Assembly: GCA_020025595.1 (NCBI GenBank)
Contig: JAHHRV010000023.1
Location: 1 to 34,882 of the forward strand
Direction: 5' to 3'
DNA length: 34,882 nucleotides
Source: Oscillospiraceae bacterium
GTDB taxonomy: Bacteria > Bacillota > Clostridia > Oscillospirales > Oscillospiraceae
The notes below the pieces were generated by a model. It did not search any database. It was not told where the DNA came from and saw only the letters and a program-made list of their open reading frames with translations. How positions within the stretch are numbered: position 1 is the stretch's first letter; every line of letters starts with the position of its first letter. Of the stretch, positions 23,567-32,013 are shown piece by piece. The position numbers and the translations under genes are program-made.

Positions 23567-24265
23567 TTAGTCGCAGAATTCAGCTACGCAGCGACGGTAA
23601 GCAGCCACAGGGTCCTCTGCCTGGGTAATGGGGCGACCGACAACGATGTAGTCGGAGCCGATTTCCTTGGCAGCAGCGGGAGTCATGACGCGCTTCTGGT
23701 CACCCACATCGCCGTCAGCGAAGCGGACACCGGGAGTGATGGTCAGGAACTTTTCGCCGCAGCGACCGTGAACCTTGCCAGCCTCCAGAGGAGAGCAGAC
23801 GATGCCGTCAAGGCCGGCATTCTTGGCAGTTTCTGCGTAGTGCATAACAACTTCATCGATAGGCTCATGGATCAGCAGATCGCGCTCCATGCTTTCCTGA
23901 TCGGTGGAAGTCAGCTGAGTAACAGCAATCAGCAGGGGACGGGTGCCGTCAGGGCGGGTCAGGCCTTCCAGAGCAGCCTTCATCATGGCAGTGGTACCTG
24001 CAGCATGCAGATTGGTGATATCTACATCCAGATTGCTCAGAACGTTCATGGCCTTCTTAACGGTGTTGGGGATGTCGTGCAGCTTGAGATCCAGGAAAAT
24101 CTTGTGGCCACGAGCCTTGATTTCCTTTACGATTGCGGGACCTTCTGCATAGTACAGCTCCATGCCGATCTTGACGAAGGGCTTCTCATCGGTGAACTTA
24201 TCCAGGAAGTTCATCGTCTGTTCGCGGCTTGCAAAGTCGCAAGCAATGATTACATCCTTTCCCAT
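23567..24265 (-). CDS. pyrF: Orotidine 5'-phosphate decarboxylase (type 1)
   Basis: PyrF decarboxylates OMP to UMP, the final step of the pathway. The 232-residue TIM barrel carries ACDFASREQ at the first strand, the catalytic DxKxxD motif in FLDLKLHDIPNTV (D59, K61, D64), and the phosphate-binding C-terminal GSDYIVVGRPITQAEDP. These mark it as the short type 1 enzyme and not the long type 2 form. Start and pyrD stop overlap by one base (TGATG), so translation is coupled. Confidence 0.97.
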   Translation of the reverse strand: MGKDVIIACDFASREQTMNFLDKFTDEKPFVKIGMELYYAEGPAIVKEIKARGHKIFLDLKLHDIPNTVKKAMNVLSNLDVDITNLHAAGTTAMMKAALEGLTRPDGTRPLLIAVTQLTSTDQESMERDLLIHEPIDEVVMHYAETAKNAGLDGIVCSPLEAGKVHGRCGEKFLTITPGVRFADGDVGDQKRVMTPAAAKEIGSDYIVVGRPITQAEDPVAAYRRCVAEFCD

Positions 24266-25173
24266 CAGTGGGCACCTCCAATAATATCTTTCAAATTCTC
24301 AATTCGGTATTTCTTCATAACAGCGGGCAGATCTTCAATGATGCGCTTGCATGCAAAGGGATCCACCAGATTTGCAGCGCCGACTTCAACTGCGGTGGCA
24401 CCGGCCAGCATCAGTTCGATCACATCCTCAGCGGAGGAAACGCCGCCCATACCCACAATGGGAATGGAGACTGCTTCGTAAACCTGATAAACCATGCGCA
24501 CAGCCAGAGGCAGCAGCGCAGGACCGGACATACCGCCGGTTTTGTTGGCGATAATGGGCTTTTTCTTATTAAGATCAATCCGCATTCCGAGAACGGTGTT
24601 GATCAGGCTGACGCCATCGGCGCCGCCTTCTTCACAGGCCCGGGCAATTGCGGTAATATCGGTAACATTGGGGGAGAGCTTGACGATCACGGGCTTGGTC
24701 GTGACAGCCTTTACAGCCTGGGTAACTTCCTTGGCAGAGGCAGGATCTGTTCCGAAGCTCATACCGCCGCCGTGGACATTGGGGCAGGAGATGTTGACCT
24801 CCAGCCAGCCGACCTGTTCCTCTTTGTCCAGCTTTTCGCAGGTTTTTACATACTGTTCGATGGAAAAACCGGAAACATTCGCCATAACCGGCTTGTGGAA
24901 GAACTGCTTCATTTCCGGCAGCTCATGTGCAATGACATGGTCAACGCCGGGATTCTGCAGACCAACTGCGTTCAGCATACCGCCGTTGAATTCTGCAATT
25001 CTGGGAGTGGGGTTGCCGAAGCGGGCATCCAGAGTGGTACCCTTGAAAGAGAAGGTACCCAGACAGTTAATGTCATACAGCTCTGCAAATTCCTTGCCGA
25101 AGCCGAAGGTGCCGGATGCGGGGATCACAGGGTTGTCCATTTCGATACCGCAAAGATTTACTTTGGTGCTCAT
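24265..25173 (-). CDS. pyrD: Dihydroorotate dehydrogenase B, catalytic subunit
   Basis: This FMN enzyme oxidises dihydroorotate to orotate and passes electrons to PyrK, ultimately to NAD. The 302-residue protein reads MSTKVNLCGIEMDNPVIPAS at its start, then SGTFGFGKEF, NAVGLQNPGVD, the catalytic-cysteine loop VNISCPNVHGGG (typical of class 1B), VKLSPNVTD and IVGMGGVSSAED for FMN phosphate. The ATG at 25173 overlaps the pyrK stop (ATGA) and is preceded by GAGGAGGTG, so a longer in-frame extension to 25251 inside pyrK is rejected. Confidence 0.96.
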   Translation of the reverse strand: MSTKVNLCGIEMDNPVIPASGTFGFGKEFAELYDINCLGTFSFKGTTLDARFGNPTPRIAEFNGGMLNAVGLQNPGVDHVIAHELPEMKQFFHKPVMANVSGFSIEQYVKTCEKLDKEEQVGWLEVNISCPNVHGGGMSFGTDPASAKEVTQAVKAVTTKPVIVKLSPNVTDITAIARACEEGGADGVSLINTVLGMRIDLNKKKPIIANKTGGMSGPALLPLAVRMVYQVYEAVSIPIVGMGGVSSAEDVIELMLAGATAVEVGAANLVDPFACKRIIEDLPAVMKKYRIENLKDIIGGAH

Positions 25174-25901
25174 CCGAACACCTCCTCTCTGACAAATACA
25201 GGGCCGTCTTTGCATACGCGCTTGTAGCCGGATTTGGTCTGAATGGTACATCCCATGCAGGCACCGAAGCCGCAGCCCATGCGCTCTTCAAAGCTATACT
25301 GACCGGATGTGGTCATGATCTGCTCCATGGCCTTGAACATAGGCATGGGGCCGCAGGAATAGAAGTAGGTGTAGTCGAGAGTCTTGATGACATCGGTGAC
25401 AAAGCCCTTGGTTCCCACGCTGCCGTCAGCGGTGGCAATGTGGACATCAACGCCCAGCGCCTTAAACGCATCTGCCAGGAAAATTTCCTCGGCAGTATTA
25501 AAGCCCAGAACAACCTGAGGCTTCTTGCCTTCGCTCAGTAGCTTCTTGCACAGATTAAACATGGGGGGCACACCGACACCGCCGCCGACCAGTACGGGGT
25601 GATCTCCGGAAAGAGAAGTGTCATAGCCGTTGCCCAGGCCGGTCAGAACATCCAGTACTGTTCCGGCAGGCAGCTTTGCCATGATCTCGGTGCCCTGACC
25701 CACCACCTTATAGATGAGGGTCAGGGTATTCTGATCGTAGTCACAGACGGAGATAGGTCTGCGAAGATATTTTTCCGGGAGCCGCAGGTCTACAAACTGG
25801 CCGCAGTTGGTGACAGCGGAGGTGTCACCGGACAAAACCATTTTGAATACGGTTTCGGTCAGCGGTTCGTTGGAAATGATTTTGAAATAACCTTGCTGCA
25901 T
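25170..25901 (-). CDS. pyrK: Dihydroorotate dehydrogenase B, electron transfer subunit
   Basis: PyrK carries FAD and a [2Fe-2S] cluster and links PyrD to NAD. The 243 residues have a ferredoxin-reductase-like FAD domain with LRRPISVCDYD (about residues 45-55), an NAD-binding domain with LVGGGVGVPPMFNL, YFYSCGPMPM, and a C-terminal cluster motif with four cysteines in CGFGACMGC and RVC (about residues 208-230). It sits between carB (9-bp gap, AAGGAGGAG site) and pyrD, as expected for a class 1B enzyme. Confidence 0.96.
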   Translation of the reverse strand: MQQGYFKIISNEPLTETVFKMVLSGDTSAVTNCGQFVDLRLPEKYLRRPISVCDYDQNTLTLIYKVVGQGTEIMAKLPAGTVLDVLTGLGNGYDTSLSGDHPVLVGGGVGVPPMFNLCKKLLSEGKKPQVVLGFNTAEEIFLADAFKALGVDVHIATADGSVGTKGFVTDVIKTLDYTYFYSCGPMPMFKAMEQIMTTSGQYSFEERMGCGFGACMGCTIQTKSGYKRVCKDGPVFVREEVFG

Positions 25902-25910
25902 GGCTCCTCC

Positions 25911-28900
25911 TTATGCGTCGATAGTGGAAACGCTGAAGGTAATTTCTTCCAGGACATCAAGCAGAACCTTGACAGTATCCAGGGAAGTGAAGACAGTCAC
26001 ATTGTTTTCAGCAGCAACACGGCGGATCAGGAATCCGTCCTTGCTGGTGCCGTCGCCGTTACCCAGAGTGTTCAGCACATAGGTAACATGGCCCTGACGC
26101 AGGGAATCCAGAATCTCCTCGCTGCCTTCGCTGAGCTTCTTGCGGCGACGGGTACGGATGCCATGCTCCTTCAGGTAAGCAGCAGTGCCGCCGGTTGCCT
26201 CGACATTGAAGCCCAGATCATAGAAACGCTTGACCAGAGGCAGAGCATCGGCCTTGTCCTGATCGGCGACAGTTACAAACAGAGTGCCGTAGTTGGCAAC
26301 CTTGGTGCCGCCTGCCTGCAGAGCCTTGTAGAATGCACGGTTCAGGCTGTCATCGTAGCCGATGGCCTCACCGGTGGACTTCATCTCGGGGCTCAGGGCA
26401 ATATCTGCACCGTGGAGCTTGGAGAAGGAGAACACGGGAACCTTGACATACCAGCGCTTCTTGGCGGGCTGCAGGCCGCTCTTGTAGCCCTGATCGGCCA
26501 GAGAATGACCCAGAGCAACCTTGGTTGCAATCTTTGCAAGAGGAATGCCAGTAGCCTTGGACAGGAAGGGAACGGTACGGGAGGAACGGGGGTTGACCTC
26601 GATGATGTAAACATCTTCCTTGGGGTCAACGATGAACTGAATGTTGAACAGACCTTCCATACCCAGGCCCAGGCCCAGCTTGGTGGTGTAGTCAACGATG
26701 GTATTGCGAACCTTTTCACTGATGGAGAAGGAGGGGTAGACGGAGATGGAGTCACCGGAGTGAACGCCAGTGCGTTCTACGTGCTCCATGATGCCGGGGA
26801 TCAGCACTTCCTTGCCGTCGCAGACGGCGTCAACTTCCAGCTCCTTGCCCATGATGTATTTATCAACCAGAACAGGGTGCTCTTCACTTGCAACGATTGC
26901 ATTCTTGAAGTAGTGGCGCAGCTGAGCGTCGTCGTGGACGATCTGCATAGCTCTGCCACCCAGAACGTAGCTGGGACGAACCAGCACAGGGTAGCCGATG
27001 CGGTTTGCGACCTTGATACCGGCCTCTACATCGGTAACGGCTTCGCCGTTGGGCTGAGGAATGTGCAGCATTTCCAGAGTCTTTTCAAAGCTGTCACGGT
27101 TTTCTGCACGCTCGATAGCGGCAACGCTGGTACCGACCACGGGAACACCCAGCTTGTCCAGACGCTCTGCCAGGTTGATGGCAGTCTGGCCGCCCAGGGT
27201 GACGATTACGCCGTTGGGCTTTTCCAGATGGATGACATTCATGACATCCTCAATGGTCAGAGGCTCAAAGTACAGCTTGTCAGAGGTGGTGTAGTCAGTA
27301 GAAACGGTTTCGGGGTTGTTGTTGATGATGATGGCTTCGTAGCCTGCTTCACGGATTGCCCAGATTGCATGGACAGTGGAGTAGTCAAACTCAACGCCCT
27401 GACCGATACGGATGGGGCCGGAACCCAGAACCAGAATCTTCTTCTTGTCGGTTACGATGGACTCATTCTCCTGCTCGTAGGTGGAGTAGAAGTAAGGAAC
27501 ATAGCTGTCAAACTCACCGGCGCAGGTGTCGATGATCTTGTAAGCGGGGAAGATGTCGTTCTTCTCACGCAGCTGATACATTTCGATATCGCTCATGCCC
27601 CAGATGCCTGCAATGTAAGCATCGCTGAAGCCCATCTTCTTGGCTTCCTTCAGGACTTCCAGGTTGCCAACATTGGACTGAATCACCTGCTCGAAGTCGA
27701 TGATGTTCTTGATCTTCTCCAGGAAGAACATATCGATCTTGGTTGCGCCGTAGATGATGCCCAGATCGCAGTCGCGGCGCATCAGCTCTGCGATAGCGAA
27801 GATGCGGTCATCCTTGCCAACGGTGATGTAGTTGAGCAGATCTGCACCGGACATGGTGTCGAACTTCTTGTTATAGATGTGGTTAACGCCGATTTCCAGA
27901 CCGCGGATGCCCTTGAGCAGGCTTTCTTCCATGGTTCTGCCGATGCTCATGACTTCGCCGGTGGCCTTCATCTGAGTGGACAGGCGGTTGTCGGCGCTGG
28001 TGAACTTATCAAAGGGGAAACGAGCCAACTTGGTTACGATGTAGTCGATGCTGGGCTCGAAGGAAGCGGGGGTGCTTGCGATCATGATTTCATCCAGAGT
28101 CAGACCCAGAGCAACCTTTGCAGTGACTCTGGCGATGGGGTAGCCGCTGGCCTTGGATGCAAGGGCGGAACTACGGGAAACTCTGGGGTTGATCTCAATC
28201 AGATAGTACTCGAAGGAGTAGGGGTCCAGAGCAAACTGGACATTACAGCCACCCTCGATCTTCAGCTCGCGCAGGATCTTCAGTGCGGAGGTCTTCAGCA
28301 TATCGTATTCCTTACTGGAGAGGGTCTGGCTGGGAGCCACGACCATGGAGTCACCGGTGTGGATACCGACAGGGTCGATATTTTCCATGGAGCAGATGGC
28401 GATAGCGGTATCGTTGGAGTCACGCATGACTTCAAATTCGATTTCCTTATAGCCCTTGATGCTCTTCTCGACCAGAACCTGGTGGACAGGAGACAGCTTC
28501 AGGCCGTTTTCCAGCAGCTCGACCAGTTCCTTTTCGTCGTCGGCAAAGCCGCCGCCGGTGCCGCCCAGAGTAAAGGCAGGACGCAGAACCAGGGGATAGC
28601 CGATTGCATTTGCAGCGGCGATGCCCTCTTCCACGGTAGTTGCGATCTGAGAGGGGAGAACAGGCTCGCCCAGCTTCTCACACAGCTCCTTGAACAGCTC
28701 GCGGTCTTCTGCACGCTCGATGGATTCGAAGCTGGTGCCCAGGATTTCAACCTGGCACTCCTTCAACACGCCCTTCTTAGCCAGCTGAACAGCCAGGTTC
28801 AGACCGGTCTGGCCGCCCAGGCCGGGAACGATGGCGTCGGGACGCTCTTTGCGGATGATTCTGGAAACATACTCCAGATTCAGGGGCTCCATATAGACCT

Positions 28901-29087
28901 TATCAGCGATCTGAGTATCAGCCATGATGGTGGCGGGGTTGGAGTTCAGCAGAACGACCTCGTAGCCTTCTTCCTTCAGAGCAAGACAAGCCTGGGTGCC
29001 GGCGTAGTCAAACTCAGCTGCCTGACCGATCACAATGGGGCCGGAGCCGATGACCATCACTTTTTTGATATCTGTTCTCTTAGGCAT
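25911..29087 (-). CDS. carB: Carbamoyl-phosphate synthase large subunit
   Basis: CarB makes carbamoyl phosphate from bicarbonate, ammonia and two ATP. The 1058-residue protein has full length, with two homologous halves. The first opens KKVMVIGSGPIVIGQAAEFD and contains LRPAFTLGGTGGGF and EINPRVSRSSALASKA; the second repeats KILVLGSGPIRIGQGVEFD, VRPSYVLGGRAMQIV and EVNPRSSRTVPFLSKA. The C-terminal MGS-like allosteric domain (about 925-1058) usually binds UMP or ornithine. Its start overlaps the carA stop by 8 bp. Since the partner CarA lacks glutaminase residues, this subunit may be fed by free ammonia. No gap or frameshift is seen. Confidence 0.97.
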   Translation of the reverse strand: MPKRTDIKKVMVIGSGPIVIGQAAEFDYAGTQACLALKEEGYEVVLLNSNPATIMADTQIADKVYMEPLNLEYVSRIIRKERPDAIVPGLGGQTGLNLAVQLAKKGVLKECQVEILGTSFESIERAEDRELFKELCEKLGEPVLPSQIATTVEEGIAAANAIGYPLVLRPAFTLGGTGGGFADDEKELVELLENGLKLSPVHQVLVEKSIKGYKEIEFEVMRDSNDTAIAICSMENIDPVGIHTGDSMVVAPSQTLSSKEYDMLKTSALKILRELKIEGGCNVQFALDPYSFEYYLIEINPRVSRSSALASKASGYPIARVTAKVALGLTLDEIMIASTPASFEPSIDYIVTKLARFPFDKFTSADNRLSTQMKATGEVMSIGRTMEESLLKGIRGLEIGVNHIYNKKFDTMSGADLLNYITVGKDDRIFAIAELMRRDCDLGIIYGATKIDMFFLEKIKNIIDFEQVIQSNVGNLEVLKEAKKMGFSDAYIAGIWGMSDIEMYQLREKNDIFPAYKIIDTCAGEFDSYVPYFYSTYEQENESIVTDKKKILVLGSGPIRIGQGVEFDYSTVHAIWAIREAGYEAIIINNNPETVSTDYTTSDKLYFEPLTIEDVMNVIHLEKPNGVIVTLGGQTAINLAERLDKLGVPVVGTSVAAIERAENRDSFEKTLEMLHIPQPNGEAVTDVEAGIKVANRIGYPVLVRPSYVLGGRAMQIVHDDAQLRHYFKNAIVASEEHPVLVDKYIMGKELEVDAVCDGKEVLIPGIMEHVERTGVHSGDSISVYPSFSISEKVRNTIVDYTTKLGLGLGMEGLFNIQFIVDPKEDVYIIEVNPRSSRTVPFLSKATGIPLAKIATKVALGHSLADQGYKSGLQPAKKRWYVKVPVFSFSKLHGADIALSPEMKSTGEAIGYDDSLNRAFYKALQAGGTKVANYGTLFVTVADQDKADALPLVKRFYDLGFNVEATGGTAAYLKEHGIRTRRRKKLSEGSEEILDSLRQGHVTYVLNTLGNGDGTSKDGFLIRRVAAENNVTVFTSLDTVKVLLDVLEEITFSVSTIDA

Positions 29088-30159
29088 TGTTCTTTCTCCC
29101 TTCCATCATATCAATAAACTTTGCGAACATCTTGTGGTTAGCGTGAAGATTGAACTGAGCAGAGAAGGTGGGATACAGAGTGCTCTCCACTGCTTCAACG
29201 GTGCCGTCCAGAACATTCACGTGGGTAATGCGAAGGCCGGTGCCTTCAATGCTGGTCTCATCCAGGCAGTAATTGTGAGACTGGTCTTCCATTTCGATTT
29301 TGCCGGTATCCAGGCAGCGGACCGGGTGATTGCTGCCGTGGTGACCCACATGCATCTTCTTTACCTTGGCACCGTTTGCCAGGCAGATCAGCTCGTGGCC
29401 CAGGTCGGTGCCCAGGATGGGCAGCTTGCCCTGCAGAGCACGGATCAGTTCGATGACAGCGTGTACATCTTCGGGGTTGCCGGGGCCGTTGGAGATAAAC
29501 AGGCCGTCCGGCTGCAGAGCCAGAATCTTTTCGGCGCTGGTGTCGTAGGGAACAACAGTAACATTGCAGCCCAGCTTGTTCAGATCCTTGACAGTGCCCA
29601 GACGAATGCCGCAGTCAATGGCAACCACATTATACTTGTGGTTGGGGGTACGGGAATACCAGCGCTTGGAGCAGCTGACCTTTGCAACAGCATTCTCGGT
29701 AGCATGCCATGCGCGGATTGCCTCCAGTGCTTCTTCGTTGGGGGTGCTGATGTCGGTCATCATGGCGCACAGACTGCCCTGATCGCGGACCATGCGGGTC
29801 AGCGCACGGGTATCCAGGCCGTAGATGCCGGGGATGCCGTCTTCTTCCATAGCTTCGGACAGAGTCTTGGTATAACGGAAGTTAGAGGGGATATCGTTGT
29901 AGTCACGAACAATCAGACCGCCAATATTGGGATTCTTGCTTTCATCGTCCTCGTCGTTAACACCGTAGCTGCCGATGATGGGGTAGGTCAGTACCACCAT
30001 CTGCTCAAAGTAGTTGCTGTTGGATACAATTTCCTGATATCCAACCATCGAAGTGTTAAACACGAGCGTAGCGATGGTGTCACGGTTTGCACCGAAGCCA
30101 TAGCCTTCGAACACAGTACCGTTTTCCAGCACTAGTTTTTTGTTCATTTGTTCTGCCAT
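29080..30159 (-). CDS. carA: Carbamoyl-phosphate synthase small subunit with lost glutaminase triad
   Basis: CarA normally hydrolyses glutamine and passes ammonia to CarB. The 359-residue protein keeps full length, the N-terminal CarA domain (LENGTVFEGYGFG, FNTSMVGYQEI), SNGPGNP, and GHHGSNHPV. However, the nucleophile motif GxCLGHQ reads GTDLGHE (Asp at 252, Glu at 256), and the HPE motif that supplies catalytic His and Glu reads NLH (N337, L338, H339). All three catalytic positions are therefore changed, as read directly from the DNA. The ATG at 30159 is chosen because TAGGAGG lies 9 nt before it, with 16 bp overlap with pyrC; an internal ATG at 30147 has no nearby site. It is probably a structural partner of CarB. 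Confidence 0.93.
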   Translation of the reverse strand: MAEQMNKKLVLENGTVFEGYGFGANRDTIATLVFNTSMVGYQEIVSNSNYFEQMVVLTYPIIGSYGVNDEDDESKNPNIGGLIVRDYNDIPSNFRYTKTLSEAMEEDGIPGIYGLDTRALTRMVRDQGSLCAMMTDISTPNEEALEAIRAWHATENAVAKVSCSKRWYSRTPNHKYNVVAIDCGIRLGTVKDLNKLGCNVTVVPYDTSAEKILALQPDGLFISNGPGNPEDVHAVIELIRALQGKLPILGTDLGHELICLANGAKVKKMHVGHHGSNHPVRCLDTGKIEMEDQSHNYCLDETSIEGTGLRITHVNVLDGTVEAVESTLYPTFSAQFNLHANHKMFAKFIDMMEGRKNNA

Positions 30160-31358
30160 ACGATATTTCCTCCTACAATTGTCATTTGGTTCTCTCCGAA
30201 TACCTTCCAGCCGGCGAAAGGTGTAGCTCTGCCCTTTGTGCAGAAGGTCTCCGGGTCGATGGTGTATTCTTTATCAAGATCCCACACAGAAAAGTCCTCG
30301 GTTTCAGGAATGCCGAAGCGCTTTCGGGGATTCACTGCCATCAGCTCTACCAGCCGCTCCAGCGTGATGAGGCCGGGCTTGACCAGGTAGGTGTACAGCA
30401 GCGGGAAGGCAGTTTCAAGACCAACCACACCCATGGCACTCTTTTCAAGGCCTCTGCTCTTTTCCTCGGCGGAATGAGGGGCGTGATCGGTGGCGATCAT
30501 ATCAATGGTGCCGTCCAGAATGCCCTGCAGAATTGCCTTGCGATCTTCTTCAGAACGAAGGGGAGGATTCATTTTGAATCGGCCGTCTTCCTGCAGATCC
30601 TTGTCGGACATCAATATATAATGGGGGCCGGTTTCACAGGTCACATCCACGCCATCTGCCTTGGCCTGACGAATGAGCTCGACACTTTCCTTGGTAGAAA
30701 TGTGGCAGACATGATATGCACAGCCTGTCTCTTTGGATAACTTCAGGTCTCTTGCGATGGGACCCCATTCGCTTTCAGAGCAGATGCCTCTGTGGCCGTG
30801 GGCCTTGGCATACTCGCCGTCGTGAATGTAGCCGCCGTGCAGCAGGCTGTTGTCTTCGCAGTGAGCAACCAGAATTTTGCCCAGGCGCTTGCACTCCAGC
30901 ATGGCCTCGCGCATTAAATCTTCTGATTGAACGCCTCTTCCGTCATCGCTGAACGCAATGACATCCTTTGCCATCTCTTCCAGAGCGGAAAGCTTTTCGC
31001 CCTTTTCCTCTACGGTAATGGAGCCGTAGGGGTGTACACGGACAATTGCATCCTTTCGGATGGCTTCCAGCTGGGGTGCCAGATGCTCGGCACTGTCAGG
31101 CACCGGATTCAGGTTGGGCATAGAACAAATGTCGCTGTAGCCACCGTGAGCTGCAGCTAAAGTGCCTGTTGCGATGGTTTCTTTATACAAAAAACCCGGC
31201 TCACGAAGATGCACATGAACATCCACGAAACCGGGCAAAAGGAAACAATGCTCCAAGGAGCCCTCGCCGGACTCTGAAGCTGAAATTTCAAAAGAAACAT
31301 CACTAGGAACAAAACGACCATTTCGGTAAACATGAGCATGGTTCAAGTTCATCAACAC
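30144..31358 (-). CDS. pyrC: Dihydroorotase
   Basis: PyrC cyclises carbamoyl-aspartate to dihydroorotate. The 404-residue sequence is an amidohydrolase with the metal motif VDVHVHLREPGF (about residues 45-56), MPNLNPVPDS (substrate loop), HCEDNSLLHGG, HVCHISTKESVELI and DHAPHSAEEK with the catalytic Asp (about 294-303), features of the long class I type. A GTG at 31358 lies 8 nt after AAGGAGG and is taken as start; an ATG two codons later (31352, 14 nt away) is possible. It is the first gene of the pyr operon, only about 30 nt from the inferred transcription start. Confidence 0.94.
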   Translation of the reverse strand: MLMNLNHAHVYRNGRFVPSDVSFEISASESGEGSLEHCFLLPGFVDVHVHLREPGFLYKETIATGTLAAAHGGYSDICSMPNLNPVPDSAEHLAPQLEAIRKDAIVRVHPYGSITVEEKGEKLSALEEMAKDVIAFSDDGRGVQSEDLMREAMLECKRLGKILVAHCEDNSLLHGGYIHDGEYAKAHGHRGICSESEWGPIARDLKLSKETGCAYHVCHISTKESVELIRQAKADGVDVTCETGPHYILMSDKDLQEDGRFKMNPPLRSEEDRKAILQGILDGTIDMIATDHAPHSAEEKSRGLEKSAMGVVGLETAFPLLYTYLVKPGLITLERLVELMAVNPRKRFGIPETEDFSVWDLDKEYTIDPETFCTKGRATPFAGWKVFGENQMTIVGGNIVWQNK

Positions 31359-31393
31359 AGGTTCGTCCTCCTTGGTGTATTTTTATCCTTAGA

Positions 31394-31422
31394 ATTATAA
31401 CACGAGGGAAATGAATTGTCAA
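31394..31422 (-). promoter_or_regulatory. Consensus sigma-A promoter of the pyr operon
   Basis: On the - strand, a perfect TTGACA (31417-31422), a 17-bp spacer, an extended TGT and a perfect TATAAT (31394-31399) are present. The inferred start near 31387 leaves about 30 nt before pyrC, too short for a PyrR attenuator. Confidence 0.93.
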
Positions 31423-31430
31423 CGACAATT
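31414..31430. promoter_or_regulatory. Inverted repeat over the pyr -35 box, candidate operator
   Basis: A perfect 7-bp inverted repeat with a 3-bp centre (AATTGTC-N3-GACAATT) overlaps the -35 hexamer. A second GTCAA element lies 23 bp upstream in TTTTTGTCAAAAA (31436-31448), itself a short palindrome. Confidence 0.5.
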
Positions 31431-31502
31431 TGCGATTTTTGTCAAAAATTGGGGGCGGAAAACAGTAAACTTGCACAAGAGAAGAAGGTGTAGGATTTGC
31501 TG

Positions 31503-31533
31503 CAAAAGCCGGGTACATAAATTGTACCCGGCT
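31503..31533 (-). terminator. Terminator after the PH-domain gene
   Basis: A 10-bp stem (31507-31516/31524-31533, AGCCGGGTAC and complement) with a 7-nt loop is followed on the - strand by TTTTGC, 5 bp after the stop codon. It separates this gene from the pyr promoter. Confidence 0.8.
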
Positions 31534-31538
31534 GAAAA

Positions 31539-31961
31539 TCAGTCTCCGAAAGAGTCGTCGTCGGAATCATCATCCAGATCGGCATCATCGAATGTGTCGT
31601 CGTTGGAGGTGGAAACCTCGTTGATACGAACGCGGCGGCGAACCTTCATCTCTTCGACCTGAGTGTGGATCATTTCTTTGACATCAGACGGAACTTTGAC
31701 ATTTTTGATCTGCAGAACGGGCTGAGATTTGTCTGATGATGTCACAACAATGGTACCAACGCCAAACAGACGCTGTCCCAGAGTGCGGCTCAGTGACAGA
31801 TCCCGGACACGATAGAGCAGAATCTCTTCATCCTTAATATTCAGAAAACCCTGTGACAGGAACAGACGATCGTCTGACATGGCGTAGCGGGTAAAGCTCA
31901 GGGGCAGTCCGAAATAGCGCTTACGATCTTTCCAGATATACTGGTTGCCTTTGAATCCCAT
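31539..31961 (-). CDS. Bacterial PH-domain protein with Asp-rich tail
   Basis: The 140-residue protein resembles the bacterial pleckstrin-homology family seen in YdbS/YdbT-type proteins: YAMSDDRLFLSQGFLNIKDEEILLYRVRDLSLSRTLGQRLFGVGTIVV (split here as about residues 24-72) gives the typical strand order. No membrane span is visible, unlike most YdbS proteins. The C-terminus (about 118-140) is extremely acidic (DDADLDDDSDDD) and probably disordered. The ATG at 31961 has AAGGAG 8 nt upstream; an in-frame extension to 32012 overlaps the promoter. It is a single gene between its own promoter and terminator. Function unknown; protein or membrane-surface binding is possible. Confidence 0.8.
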   Translation of the reverse strand: MGFKGNQYIWKDRKRYFGLPLSFTRYAMSDDRLFLSQGFLNIKDEEILLYRVRDLSLSRTLGQRLFGVGTIVVTSSDKSQPVLQIKNVKVPSDVKEMIHTQVEEMKVRRRVRINEVSTSNDDTFDDADLDDDSDDDSFGD

Positions 31962-31983
31962 TGTGATCACTCCTTTTGTCTGT

Positions 31984-32012
31984 ATTGTAAAGCCACGATG
32001 GGATTCTGTCAA
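31984..32012 (-). promoter_or_regulatory. Sigma-A promoter of the PH-domain gene
   Basis: On the - strand, TTGACA (32007-32012) and TACAAT (31984-31989) are 17 bp apart, starting within two bases of the spoIVA stop. No terminator separates spoIVA from this gene, so a sporulation-stage read-through transcript is possible. Confidence 0.85.
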
Positions 32013-32013
32013 G

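Noticed and set aside
25599..29117. A 1172-residue open frame on the + strand antisense to carB
   Set aside because: carB is unmistakable on the other strand. The open frame follows from its strong codon bias, which removes stop codons in that antisense frame. The product has no recognisable domains and no ribosome binding site.
31359..31538. Possible PyrR-type attenuator leader before pyrC
   Set aside because: The only strong hairpin in the gap is the terminator of the PH-domain gene. The consensus promoter lies between it and pyrC, leaving about 30 nt of leader with no alternative structure.
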